A model generated the notes under the pieces. That model searched no databases. It was not told the origin of the DNA and saw only the letters and a program-made list of their open reading frames with translations. Shown here in pieces: positions 6,253 through 13,084 of a stretch of 13,496 nucleotides of DNA. The DNA is taken from contig JAAEES010000011.1 in assembly GCA_013415575.1 (NCBI GenBank), positions 1 through 13,496 on the forward strand, in the 5' to 3' direction. Every line of letters starts with the position of its first letter. The stretch's first letter is position 1. This DNA is from Methanomicrobiales archaeon. GTDB lineage: Archaea > Halobacteriota > Methanomicrobia > Methanomicrobiales > Methanospirillaceae. Both the position numbers and the translations under genes were made by a program.

Positions 6253-8991
6253 GTGACCCGGCCTGACGATGATGCCGAACCACCCCTCTCGGGCACACCG
6301 GCGGCCGTTCCCTGGCATGCCCTCGAGGAAGAGGATCTCCTTGAAAAGCTCCGCTCATCGCTCCAGGGGCTCACCGGCCAGGAGGCCGCGCTACGCCTTG
6401 CCGATTACGGCCCAAACGCCCTCCCGGTTCAGGAAGGTCCCGGGATCGGGACCATCTTTCTCCACCAGTTTAAAAATCCCCTGATCTACATCCTCCTTGC
6501 CGCTGCCCTGATCTCGGTCCTGATCGGCGATGCCAAGGACGCCTTCTTCATATCAGCGGTGGTGATGCTGAACGCCGTCATCGGCCTGGTCCAGGAATGG
6601 AAGGCGGAGCGGAGCGCCAGCCGCCTCCGGCAGCTCCTGGAGATCCGCTCCCGTGTCCGCCGGGAAGGAACAGAACGGGTCATTCCGGCACAGGAGCTGG
6701 TGCCCGGGGATATCGTCTTCCTCGACCCCGGGAGCCGGGTCCCGGCCGACATCCGCCTCCTCCACGAAGCCCGGCTCATTGTCGATGAGTCCCTGCTCAC
6801 CGGGGAATCGGAAGGAGTAGAGAAGCAGATCGTCCTGCTCGAACCGGACATCCCGGTCCACAACCGCTTCAACATGGTGTTTGCCGGGACCACGGTCATG
6901 GCCGGACGGGGGGAGGGGATGGTCTGCGCAACCGGGATACGGACGGAAGTGGGGAAAATCGCCCGGGCCGTGCAGACCACCGAACCTGCCCGTCCTCCTC
7001 TCCTCATCCGCATGGAGCGGTTCTCCCGGTTCATCGGGCTGTTCGTAGTCGCGGCAAGCCTGGTCATGGCCGCCATCGCCCTCTCCCGGGGTATTCCCCT
7101 GACCGAGGTCTTCTTCCTCGCTGTAGCCCTCTCGGTGTCAGCTATCCCCGAGGGACTCCCGGTGGGGATTACCGTTGCCCTCTCCATCGCCTCCTCCCGG
7201 ATGGCAGCCCGGAACGTGATCGTCCGCCGGCTTTCTGCGGTGGAGAGCCTTGGGAGCTGCACCACGATCGCCTCTGACAAGACCGGGACGCTCACCGTGA
7301 ACCAGCAGACGGTGCGGGAGATCCTGCTGCCTTCAGGGGCCCGGTTCACCGTCAGCGGTGCCGGGTATGCCGGGGAGGGATCAGTTGTTGACGACGAGGG
7401 AAGGGTGGCCACCGGTGCCGGACGGATGGCCGCTCTGGCGCTTGCCCGTGCAGCGGTGATCTGCAACGAGGGGGGCCTTTTCGAGGAGCCCGATGGCCAG
7501 TGGGTCTTCCAGGGGGATGCCATGGACGTGGCCCTGCTGGCCCTGGCCTGGAAGCTGGGGATGAACCCGGACCACATCAGGAACGAGATTGAAGTGATCG
7601 CAGAGGTGCCTTTTGAACCGGCACAGCGATATGCCGCGGTCTACTACCGGCACGAGGGGACGGTCGGGGTGGCGGTCAAGGGAGCGCTGGAGGCGATCCT
7701 GCCCTACTGTACGAGTGTGGACCGATTGGCTGCCGGAGGTCTGCTGGCCGATCTCACCGGCAGGGGATTCCGGGTGCTTGCCGTTGCAGAAGGGACCCTC
7801 ACAACCCTGCCCGGGCTCTTCGAGCTGGAATCGGCCCGTCCCCCCCTCCGTCTTCTCGGGCTGGTGGGCTTCATCGATCCCATCCGTCCCGATGTTCCGG
7901 ACGCCATCCGGACCTGCCGGGAGGCAGGAATCGACGTGGTGATGGTGACCGGAGATCACCCGGCAACCGCGCTTTCCATCGCCCGGCAGCTCGGTATCGC
8001 CGCTGCCGATGACCAGGTGATAACCGGATCAGACCTGGAGGGCCTCGGGGCACCCGACCTGCCGGAGTTCCACGAGAAGATCGGGGATATCCGGGTATTT
8101 GCCCGGGTGACCCCGGTCCAGAAGCTCTGGATCGTGGATGCCCTGGTCCGGCGGGGGCACTTTGTGGCCGTGACCGGTGACGGGGTCAATGATGCTCCGG
8201 CCCTCAAACGGGCCAATATCGGGGTGGCCATGGGCTCGGGAACTGATGTGGCCAAGGAGACAGCCTCATTGATCGTGACCGATGATGCCTTCTCCTCAAT
8301 CGTCGCTGGTGTCGAGGAGGGCCGCTTTGCCTACGACAACATCCGCAAGGTGACCTACCTGCTCATCTCCACGGGGTTTGCAGAGGTGATTCTCTTCTCG
8401 CTGGCCCTGATGGCCGGGCTGCCCCTCCCGCTCCTCGCCGTGCAGCTTCTCTGGCTCAACCTGGTCACGAACGGCATCCAGGACGTGACCCTCGCCTTCG
8501 AGGCCGGCGAGCCCGGGGCCATGCAGCGCAAACCCCGTGACCCGAAGGAAGGAGTCTTCAATTCCCTGATGCTGAAAGAGTCGGTCCTGTCCGGCGTATC
8601 CATCGGCCTGATCGCCTTCTTCACCTGGTCGTTCCTGCTCGGGAATGGGATGGAGGAAGGTGCGGCACGAAACCTCCTCGTCCTGCTGATGGTGCTGCTC
8701 GAAAATGTCCATGTGCTGAACTGCCGGTCCGAGTACCGCTCGGCATTCCGGATCCCTATTAAAAACAACGTCCTCCTGATCACCGGAATCCTCGCCGCCC
8801 AGGGGGTGCACATCGCTGCCATGCACATCCCGGTCATGCAGGAGATCCTGGAGATAGGGCCGGTCACGGTCGCCGAATGGGGAGCGCTCCTGGTGCTGGC
8901 GGCTCTGATCCTGGGGGTCATGGAGATCTTCAAGTATTTCAACGGGAGATCCGGCCCGGTACGATCCGGAGAGGGAGCAGCGTATGGGTAG
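6253..8991 (+). CDS. P-type (P2-like) cation-transporting ATPase
   Basis: A 912-residue membrane ATPase that couples ATP hydrolysis to cation movement across the cytoplasmic membrane. It has the N-terminal cation-ATPase domain (about 20-75), actuator motif TGES (183-186), M4 motif PEGLP (from Pro299), phosphorylation site DKTGTLT (Asp342), TGD (566-568), hinge TGDGVND (641-647), and a C-terminal M7-M10 block. Length is normal. Motifs place it with SERCA/PMCA-like P2 pumps rather than heavy-metal P1B or proton P3A pumps. Of the SERCA calcium ligands, Glu300 (M4), Glu711 (M5), and Asn736/Thr739 (M6) are kept, but the M6 Asp is Asn740 and the M5 Asn position is Gly708, so calcium specificity is uncertain. 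KGAPE is KGALE. Start GTG 6253 suits the N-terminal domain. An ICMT-like gene follows after 57 bases. Confidence 0.93.
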   Translation: MTRPDDDAEPPLSGTPAAVPWHALEEEDLLEKLRSSLQGLTGQEAALRLADYGPNALPVQEGPGIGTIFLHQFKNPLIYILLAAALISVLIGDAKDAFFISAVVMLNAVIGLVQEWKAERSASRLRQLLEIRSRVRREGTERVIPAQELVPGDIVFLDPGSRVPADIRLLHEARLIVDESLLTGESEGVEKQIVLLEPDIPVHNRFNMVFAGTTVMAGRGEGMVCATGIRTEVGKIARAVQTTEPARPPLLIRMERFSRFIGLFVVAASLVMAAIALSRGIPLTEVFFLAVALSVSAIPEGLPVGITVALSIASSRMAARNVIVRRLSAVESLGSCTTIASDKTGTLTVNQQTVREILLPSGARFTVSGAGYAGEGSVVDDEGRVATGAGRMAALALARAAVICNEGGLFEEPDGQWVFQGDAMDVALLALAWKLGMNPDHIRNEIEVIAEVPFEPAQRYAAVYYRHEGTVGVAVKGALEAILPYCTSVDRLAAGGLLADLTGRGFRVLAVAEGTLTTLPGLFELESARPPLRLLGLVGFIDPIRPDVPDAIRTCREAGIDVVMVTGDHPATALSIARQLGIAAADDQVITGSDLEGLGAPDLPEFHEKIGDIRVFARVTPVQKLWIVDALVRRGHFVAVTGDGVNDAPALKRANIGVAMGSGTDVAKETASLIVTDDAFSSIVAGVEEGRFAYDNIRKVTYLLISTGFAEVILFSLALMAGLPLPLLAVQLLWLNLVTNGIQDVTLAFEAGEPGAMQRKPRDPKEGVFNSLMLKESVLSGVSIGLIAFFTWSFLLGNGMEEGAARNLLVLLMVLLENVHVLNCRSEYRSAFRIPIKNNVLLITGILAAQGVHIAAMHIPVMQEILEIGPVTVAEWGALLVLAALILGVMEIFKYFNGRSGPVRSGEGAAYG

Positions 8992-9048
8992 CGAGGGCGG
9001 TGTCGGGAAGAACCATGCCCCTCCCTGCCAGAGGTACGGGGGTTCCCG

Positions 9049-9645
9049 ATGACCCCGCCGCTCTTAATTGCCGTGTACTTCACCGGATTGATCGTGGCAT
9101 CCGCGATACGGCTGGTGTACACCCGGGAATACCGGGACCGGGTCAGGAAGGAGGGGAAGCGGCCCCGGGTCGATACCCCGCTGGTCTACCTCCCTGCCCT
9201 GGGCTTCTTCATCATCCCGCTGGTGTACGTGCTGACACCCCTGCTCTCCTTCGCCGATTACACCCTGCCGTTTACCGCCGGCCTGGCCGGGACCGCGGTC
9301 TATGCCCTGGCCCTCTGGCTGCTCTGGCGATCCCATGCCGACCTCGGACGATATTTCTCACCCGTGGTTGAAGTGATTGAGGGACAGCGGCTGGTCACGG
9401 ACGGGATCTACCGCCGAATCCGACACCCCATGTACACCGCCCACCTGCTCTGGGGCCTGGCCCAGCCCCTCCTCCTCTGGAACTGGGTGGCCGGGTTTGC
9501 CCTCCTCGCAACGGTTATCCCGCTCATGCTGGTCCGGATTCCCGCAGAAGAGCGGGTCATGCGGGAGCAGTTCGGCAGCGAGTACGCGGAGTATATGGCC
9601 AGGACCGGGCGATTGCTGCCAGCAAGGGGGAAAAAGAGCGGGTAA
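9049..9645 (+). CDS. Isoprenylcysteine carboxyl methyltransferase (ICMT)/PEMT-like membrane protein
   Basis: A 198-residue integral membrane protein with about four to five hydrophobic segments (near 4-20, 46-65, 73-92 and 131-161). The C-terminal half has the family core: LVTDGIYRRIRHPMYTAHL (RHPMY at 125-129), a hydrophobic hairpin, then RIPAEERVMREQFGSEYAEYM, ending TGRLLP. In ICMT and phospholipid methyltransferases these parts form the SAM pocket. Eukaryotic ICMT methylates prenylated C-terminal cysteines, whereas many prokaryotic relatives act on lipids or small molecules or are uncharacterised, so no substrate is assigned. ATG 9049 gives a complete first membrane segment. It follows the P-type ATPase by 57 bases on the same strand and may be co-transcribed; no functional link is evident. 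Confidence 0.85.
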   Translation: MTPPLLIAVYFTGLIVASAIRLVYTREYRDRVRKEGKRPRVDTPLVYLPALGFFIIPLVYVLTPLLSFADYTLPFTAGLAGTAVYALALWLLWRSHADLGRYFSPVVEVIEGQRLVTDGIYRRIRHPMYTAHLLWGLAQPLLLWNWVAGFALLATVIPLMLVRIPAEERVMREQFGSEYAEYMARTGRLLPARGKKSG

Positions 9646-9661
9646 AAATTGGAAGGAGTCG
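9646..9661 (-). terminator. Short convergent spacer with oligo-T on the minus strand
   Basis: Sixteen bases separate the convergent ends of the ICMT-like and TPR genes. Read on the minus strand they contain CCAATTTTTACC, a T5 run about ten bases past the TPR stop, a plausible U-rich terminator for the TPR gene. Confidence 0.4.
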
Positions 9662-10483
9662 TTACCTCCTTCGCAGGAGGAGGAGAGCCGCGAGCAGGCC
9701 GGCACCGGCTGCCCATAGCGGGAAAGAAGCCCGCGTCCGGGTCGGCACCGGTGCAGCAGTGGGCGGAGTGGTCACCTCTGCAGGGGCTGGTGGAACGGTT
9801 GTCACTACGGGGGCCGTGGCTGGTGTGCCAGGGCCGGCGAGGTTTGCCTCGGCGGCAGCCTTCCCCACCTCGGCCTTGACAAAGCCGGGCTCAAGTGAGA
9901 GCGCTGTGTCGTAGGCGGCGATTGCTCCCTGGTAATCGCCTGATGCTGCCATCGCGTCCCCTTTCTCCACCCAGACTCCGGGATAGTGCGGTTGCAGCGT
10001 GAGCGCCGTGTCAAAGAGGGGGATGGCCTGGGCATAGTCCCCCAGGGCAGCGTAGTCCTGCGCTTTTCCGTAATAGACGAGGTAACCGTACTCGGGGTAG
10101 ATCTGGAGGGCGGTGTCATACGCCGCTATGGACTCTTCGTACCTGCCGAGCCCGTAGAGCGCAAGCCCTTTCCCGTACCAGGCCTTCGCATACCCGGGGT
10201 TGATGGCGATCGCCTGGTCAAATGCCTCCAGTGCTTGATCGTACCGGCTCAGGTTATAGAGGGCTACCCCTTTGCCGCCCCAGGCCATCGCCAACCTCGG
10301 CTCAAGAGCGATCGCCTGGTCGTACATTGCAAGTGCCTCTTCATACTTCCCCTGGTCGACCAGCTCGTCACCCTTCAGCGAGTAGGTCCCGGCGGATTGT
10401 GCGGATACCGGGCCGGTAAGGATGACTGCCGCAATAATGCAGATCAATGCCAGTTTAGATGGAGAACATGCTGATAGGATCAT
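9662..10483 (-). CDS. Exported TPR-repeat protein with C-terminal membrane anchor
   Basis: A 273-residue protein. Residues 8-28 form a signal peptide with likely cleavage near VSA-QS. Five tetratricopeptide repeats follow at about 33-62, 66-99, 100-133, 135-167 and 169-202, carrying the usual pattern KG.AL..LGRY.EAI.AYD.AL.L.P. A Thr/Pro/Ala-rich linker (about 217-254), probably exposed and perhaps glycosylated, leads to a hydrophobic C-terminal segment LWAAGAGLLAALLLL ending RRR, giving an outward-facing anchored architecture. TPRs mediate protein-protein contacts; the partner is unknown. ATG 10483 has the ribosome-binding site GGTGAT seven bases upstream. A divergent DOMON lipoprotein starts 143 bases away. 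Secreted TPR proteins of this design occur in multiple copies in Methanomicrobiales. Confidence 0.88.
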   Translation of the reverse strand: MILSACSPSKLALICIIAAVILTGPVSAQSAGTYSLKGDELVDQGKYEEALAMYDQAIALEPRLAMAWGGKGVALYNLSRYDQALEAFDQAIAINPGYAKAWYGKGLALYGLGRYEESIAAYDTALQIYPEYGYLVYYGKAQDYAALGDYAQAIPLFDTALTLQPHYPGVWVEKGDAMAASGDYQGAIAAYDTALSLEPGFVKAEVGKAAAEANLAGPGTPATAPVVTTVPPAPAEVTTPPTAAPVPTRTRASFPLWAAGAGLLAALLLLRRR

Positions 10484-10626
10484 TCCTGTATCACCTTAGC
10501 AAACGTGCCAGGGGCAAACCTTGGAATGGAAGGAGAAAAATATTGCCCTTCCTGCTGCACACCGGGACCGGGAAAAACAGATCCCGGGGTAAGGTATAAA
10601 TGAAACTTCCTCCAGAGCCATCTCTC
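10484..10626. promoter_or_regulatory. Shared divergent promoter of the TPR and DOMON genes
   Basis: On the plus strand TATAAA (10595-10600) is a textbook archaeal TATA box. It overlaps the first in-frame ATG (10600), which rules that ATG out and places transcription start close to the ATG at 10627. Upstream of it, CCGGGA (10568-10573) and TCCCGG (10582-10587) form a 6-bp inverted repeat with an eight-base gap, a possible regulator site. Facing the TPR gene, CAATATTTTTC on the minus strand (about 10534-10544) is a TATA-like candidate, followed by the GGTGAT ribosome-binding site (10491-10496). Confidence 0.55.
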
Positions 10627-11310
10627 ATGAAAAATCTCCTTTTCATCATGCTCATCCTTGCCGGGCTGCTGCTCGGAGCCGCCTGCACTGACCAGGCCCC
10701 CGTTCAGCCGGTCCCGCCGACAACTCCGCCCCCGACCGCTCCACCAACCGCTCCGGGAACGACAGTCCCGGCCGGAACCACAGGGACCGAAGCTCCACCC
10801 ACCACCATGGCGGCACCCGGGCCGGAATGGAATGCCGATGGCGCCATCTCTGCCGGTGAGTATGATGGCGAGGTCACCCTGGCGAACGGGCAGATGATAG
10901 TGTACTGGAAGAACGACGGTACTATGCTGTACATGGGACTCTGGGGCCGGGTCACCGGGTGGGTGGCCATCGGGTTTGAACCCACCACCGCGATGAAGGA
11001 CGCCGACATGATCCTTGGCTCCGTTTCAAGCGGGCAGGTCACCGTGCTTGACCAGTATGCCACCGGGACCTTCGGGCCGCACCCTTCTGACACCGAACTT
11101 GGCGGCACCTATGACATCATCGGGGCCGGCGGATCCGAATCGGGCGGAGTAACGGTGATCGAGTTCTCCCGGAAGCTGAATACCGGAGACCGGTTCGACA
11201 AGGTGCTCACCCCCGGGAGCACGGTGCGGTTCATCTGGAGCATGGCGGATACCGATGTCCCCACGGCCCAGCACAATATCGCGAGAGGATCCGGCCAGTT
11301 GGTTCTCTGA
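10627..11310 (+). CDS. DOMON-domain lipoprotein
   Basis: A 227-residue exported protein with a lipobox LLGAAC (anchor Cys20), a long Pro/Thr-rich linker (about 22-66) and one DOMON-type beta-sandwich (about 67-227). DOMON features include EWNADGAISAGEYDG, GWVAIGFEPT, then MKDADMILGSV, a DQY..G segment, IEFSRKLNTGD and a closing QHNIARG. DOMON domains bind haem or sugars; in cytochrome-type members a Met and a C-terminal His are the haem ligands. Met123 and His216 occupy plausible positions, so haem binding is possible but inferred. The frame opens at ATG 10600, but that codon overlaps the TATA box, and ATG 10627 starts a clean signal peptide MKNLLFIMLI. It diverges from the TPR gene. No c-type cytochrome or membrane b561 partner is visible nearby. 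Confidence 0.82.
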   Translation: MKNLLFIMLILAGLLLGAACTDQAPVQPVPPTTPPPTAPPTAPGTTVPAGTTGTEAPPTTMAAPGPEWNADGAISAGEYDGEVTLANGQMIVYWKNDGTMLYMGLWGRVTGWVAIGFEPTTAMKDADMILGSVSSGQVTVLDQYATGTFGPHPSDTELGGTYDIIGAGGSESGGVTVIEFSRKLNTGDRFDKVLTPGSTVRFIWSMADTDVPTAQHNIARGSGQLVL

Positions 11311-11315
11311 ACCTG

Positions 11316-11347
11316 ACCGGGACGGGAGATCTTCCTCCCCTCCCGGT
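11316..11347 (+). terminator. Strong stem-loop after the DOMON gene
   Basis: ACCGGGA-C-GGGAG (11316-11328) pairs with CTCCC-C-TCCCGGT (11335-11347): twelve base pairs with one C/C mismatch and a six-base loop, starting six bases after the stop codon. No T-run follows, so it may act as a 3'-end stabiliser or processing site rather than a classical terminator. Confidence 0.45.
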
Positions 11348-11445
11348 GACCCGGCCGTTCCTCTCCTCACACCGGAACGGGTCCGGAGACCTGTATCGTA
11401 ACCTATATCCATCGTCCCGCCGGAAATTGTGCCGGATTCTGTAGC
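11348..11445 (+). promoter_or_regulatory. Promoter spacer before the YkgJ-type gene
   Basis: CCTATATCC (11402-11410) is a good TATA-like element about 40 bases before the ATG at 11446 and would give a leader of about 15 bases. Nothing else is evident in this spacer. Confidence 0.45.
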
Positions 11446-11925
11446 ATGCCGTTCTCCTGTCAGCAGTGCGGGGAGTGCTGTACCCGGATGGGGTACGTCT
11501 TTGATATCATCGCCGATCACGGGGAGTATGCATACACCGTCCGGAACCAGTATCTCGGCGACCTGACCGAGGTACGGGTTGCCCCGGAGATGGTTCCCCT
11601 CTTCCTGGACCGGGGTATCTTCGACCGCTACCCGAAGGCCTGCCCGTTCCTCCGGTTCGACCGTGAGAACAGGGCATTCTGCACCGTTCACCTCACCCGC
11701 CCGGAGCTCTGCCGTATCTACGGCTGCTGGCTGCTGCTGATCCAGGATGCCAGCGGCCGGCGGGCAGGGCGGGTGATGCAGGGGGGGCATGTCTCCTTCG
11801 ACGACGAACTTCTCGGCCACATCTGGGAGAACCACATCCGGCCCCTCGACCGGACCGATGAAGAGGAGTGGCAGCGGAACGTCATCCGCATCCTGCAGCG
11901 GTTCGGGTATATCGTGATCCGGTGA
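11446..11925 (+). CDS. YkgJ-family cysteine-cluster protein
   Basis: A 159-residue cytoplasmic protein of the YkgJ/CxxCxxCC family (PF03692). The eight cysteines are Cys5, 8, 11 and 12 in FSCQQCGECC, then Cys66 in CPFL, Cys79 in FCTVH, Cys89 in RPELCR and Cys94 in YGCW, the full family set. The clusters are thought to bind zinc or an iron-sulfur centre; the biochemical role is unknown for most members. ATG 11446 lies four residues before the first Cys, as is usual, and a TATA-like element is placed 40 bases upstream. The HdeD-like gene follows after about 20 bases and is probably in the same transcript. Confidence 0.9.
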   Translation: MPFSCQQCGECCTRMGYVFDIIADHGEYAYTVRNQYLGDLTEVRVAPEMVPLFLDRGIFDRYPKACPFLRFDRENRAFCTVHLTRPELCRIYGCWLLLIQDASGRRAGRVMQGGHVSFDDELLGHIWENHIRPLDRTDEEEWQRNVIRILQRFGYIVIR

Positions 11926-11949
11926 TACGGACCAGGTGTCCGGGTGCAG

Positions 11950-12585
11950 ATGGATACCCTTTTCAAAAATGAGAGCAACCATTCTGCCATGGCCTCCCAC
12001 TGCGTGCTGTGTGCCACCGGGTCATGGAAGCTCCCGCTCGTCATCGGGATCCTTGCGATCATCGTCGGAAGCCTCCTCCTGCTCTTCCCGTCCCGGTCAG
12101 TGGAGTTCATTCTTGCCATCTTCGGGGTTATCGCGTTCGTCATCGGCCTGCTGCTCTTCTGGAGCGCATGGACTATCCGGCGGGCAGGCAGCGCGGCGTT
12201 TGCAGCCCCCCTGATCCTCGGCATCCTGGCCCTGGTCCTCGCGCTCGTGGCCTTCTTCAACCCCGATCTCATCCGGGCTTTCCTCGCTGTCATCTTTGCA
12301 TTCTTCTGCATCATCGGTGGCCTCCTGATGCTGGCTGCCGCATTCTCCTGGTGGGCTTCAGCAGCACGCAGGATCCTGATGGGGGGCGGGGGCATCATCC
12401 TCGCCGCTATCGGGATCCTCATCCTCTTCTCGCCGTATATCTCCGCACCCCTGGTGATGGAGATGATCGGCCTCTTTTTCCTTGCCTCAGGGCTGGTCTC
12501 GGTCATCGGAAGTCTCCTGCTCTGGCGGCGGAGCCGCACCTGCGTGATCCGGGAGTGGGAAGAGTACCGGCAGTCCGGGCAGTGA
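11950..12585 (+). CDS. HdeD/DUF308-family membrane protein
   Basis: A 211-residue, strongly hydrophobic protein with about six membrane segments in three similar hairpins: LPLVIGILAIIVGSLLLLF / FILAIFGVIAFVIGLLLFW, then LILGILALVLALVAFF / FLAVIFAFFCIIGGLLML, then ILMGGGGIILAAIGILILF / MIGLFFLASGLVSVIGSLLLW. The internal repeat and the 'GI..I..G...L..P' pattern are those of HdeD, an Escherichia coli membrane protein linked to acid resistance; archaeal members have no known role. The extra N-terminus contains HCVLC (17-21). GTG 11944 is an alternative start in frame, since AGGTG (11934-11938) is five bases from GTG and eleven from ATG. Spacing suggests co-transcription with the ykgJ-type gene. 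Confidence 0.82.
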   Translation: MDTLFKNESNHSAMASHCVLCATGSWKLPLVIGILAIIVGSLLLLFPSRSVEFILAIFGVIAFVIGLLLFWSAWTIRRAGSAAFAAPLILGILALVLALVAFFNPDLIRAFLAVIFAFFCIIGGLLMLAAAFSWWASAARRILMGGGGIILAAIGILILFSPYISAPLVMEMIGLFFLASGLVSVIGSLLLWRRSRTCVIREWEEYRQSGQ

Positions 12586-12648
12586 CCGTTCCCCGGTCAC
12601 CATACCTTTATAGGTCTATCGGGAGATCGATTGGCTGGGAGAACATCC
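12586..12648 (+). promoter_or_regulatory. Promoter of the SpoIIAA-like gene
   Basis: TTTATAGG (12607-12614) closely matches an archaeal TATA box. Transcription would begin near 12635, leaving a leader of about 50 bases before the SpoIIAA-like ATG at 12687, long enough to contain the short ORF at 12649. GGGAG (12637-12641) is a possible ribosome-binding site for that ORF. Confidence 0.5.
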
Positions 12649-12690
12649 ATGAGCCTGTTGAGGGAGTATAGAAGGAGGTACCGACGATGA
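12649..12690 (+). CDS. Possible 13-codon Arg-rich leader ORF
   Basis: ATG at 12649 has GGGAG seven bases upstream and encodes MSLLREYRRRYRR, six Arg in thirteen residues, then TGA. Its stop overlaps the start of the SpoIIAA-like gene (ATGA at 12687-12690), the arrangement seen in translationally coupled genes. Part of the Arg content is forced by the downstream AAGGAGG ribosome-binding site, so chance is a real alternative. If translated it could influence ribosome access to the next gene. Confidence 0.3.
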   Translation: MSLLREYRRRYRR

Positions 12691-13076
12691 TCGAGACACT
12701 GCCGGAATCATCGGGAAACATCCTCGGGTTCAGGTTCAGCGGGATGATCCGCGAAGAGGATCTCACCGAGGTCCTCATTCCGGTGCTGGAAGAGGCGAGC
12801 GAAGAGTACGGGATCATCCGGCTGGTGGTGGAGATCATCGACTACAAGGGAGAAGAACTGGGTGCCCGGCTCGAAGACCTCCTCGATCCTGACCGGAAGA
12901 TCCTGCACATCGAGCGCGAAGCAGTCATTGGCGAGGAGGGATGGGACCAGTTGCGGACCGCGTTCCAGGACTTCTTTTTCATTTTCCCCAACACCGAGAC
13001 CCGGTTCTTCAGCCATGACCGGCGGATGCAGGCCTGGGCCTGGATCCGTGAAGGGGTCACGGTGGAAGAGATCTGA
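12687..13076 (+). CDS. SpoIIAA-like (STAS-fold) protein
   Basis: A 129-residue soluble protein of the SpoIIAA-like family (PF11964). It starts MIETLPESSGNILGFRFSG, continues with MIREEDLTEVLIPVLEEA and IRLVVEI, and ends with a conserved AWAWI-like helix (ERE..IGEEGWDQLRTAF, then RRMQAWAWI). Members resemble the anti-sigma-factor antagonist SpoIIAA in fold, but there is no sigma factor in archaea, and a lipid- or small-ligand-binding role has been suggested for some relatives. No phosphorylatable serine motif like that of true SpoIIAA is apparent. The ribosome-binding site AAGGAGGT (12673-12680) is near-perfect, six bases upstream. An MBL-fold gene follows after eight bases. Confidence 0.85.
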   Translation: MIETLPESSGNILGFRFSGMIREEDLTEVLIPVLEEASEEYGIIRLVVEIIDYKGEELGARLEDLLDPDRKILHIEREAVIGEEGWDQLRTAFQDFFFIFPNTETRFFSHDRRMQAWAWIREGVTVEEI

Positions 13077-13084
13077 TCCCTCCC

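Noticed and set aside
6486..7577. 363-codon minus-strand frame
   Set aside because: It is the antisense shadow of the P-type ATPase; the Arg/Ser-rich peptide has no domain signature.
8355..9122. 255-codon minus-strand frame spanning the ATPase end and the ICMT-like start
   Set aside because: It is antisense to two well-supported genes and has no recognisable motif.
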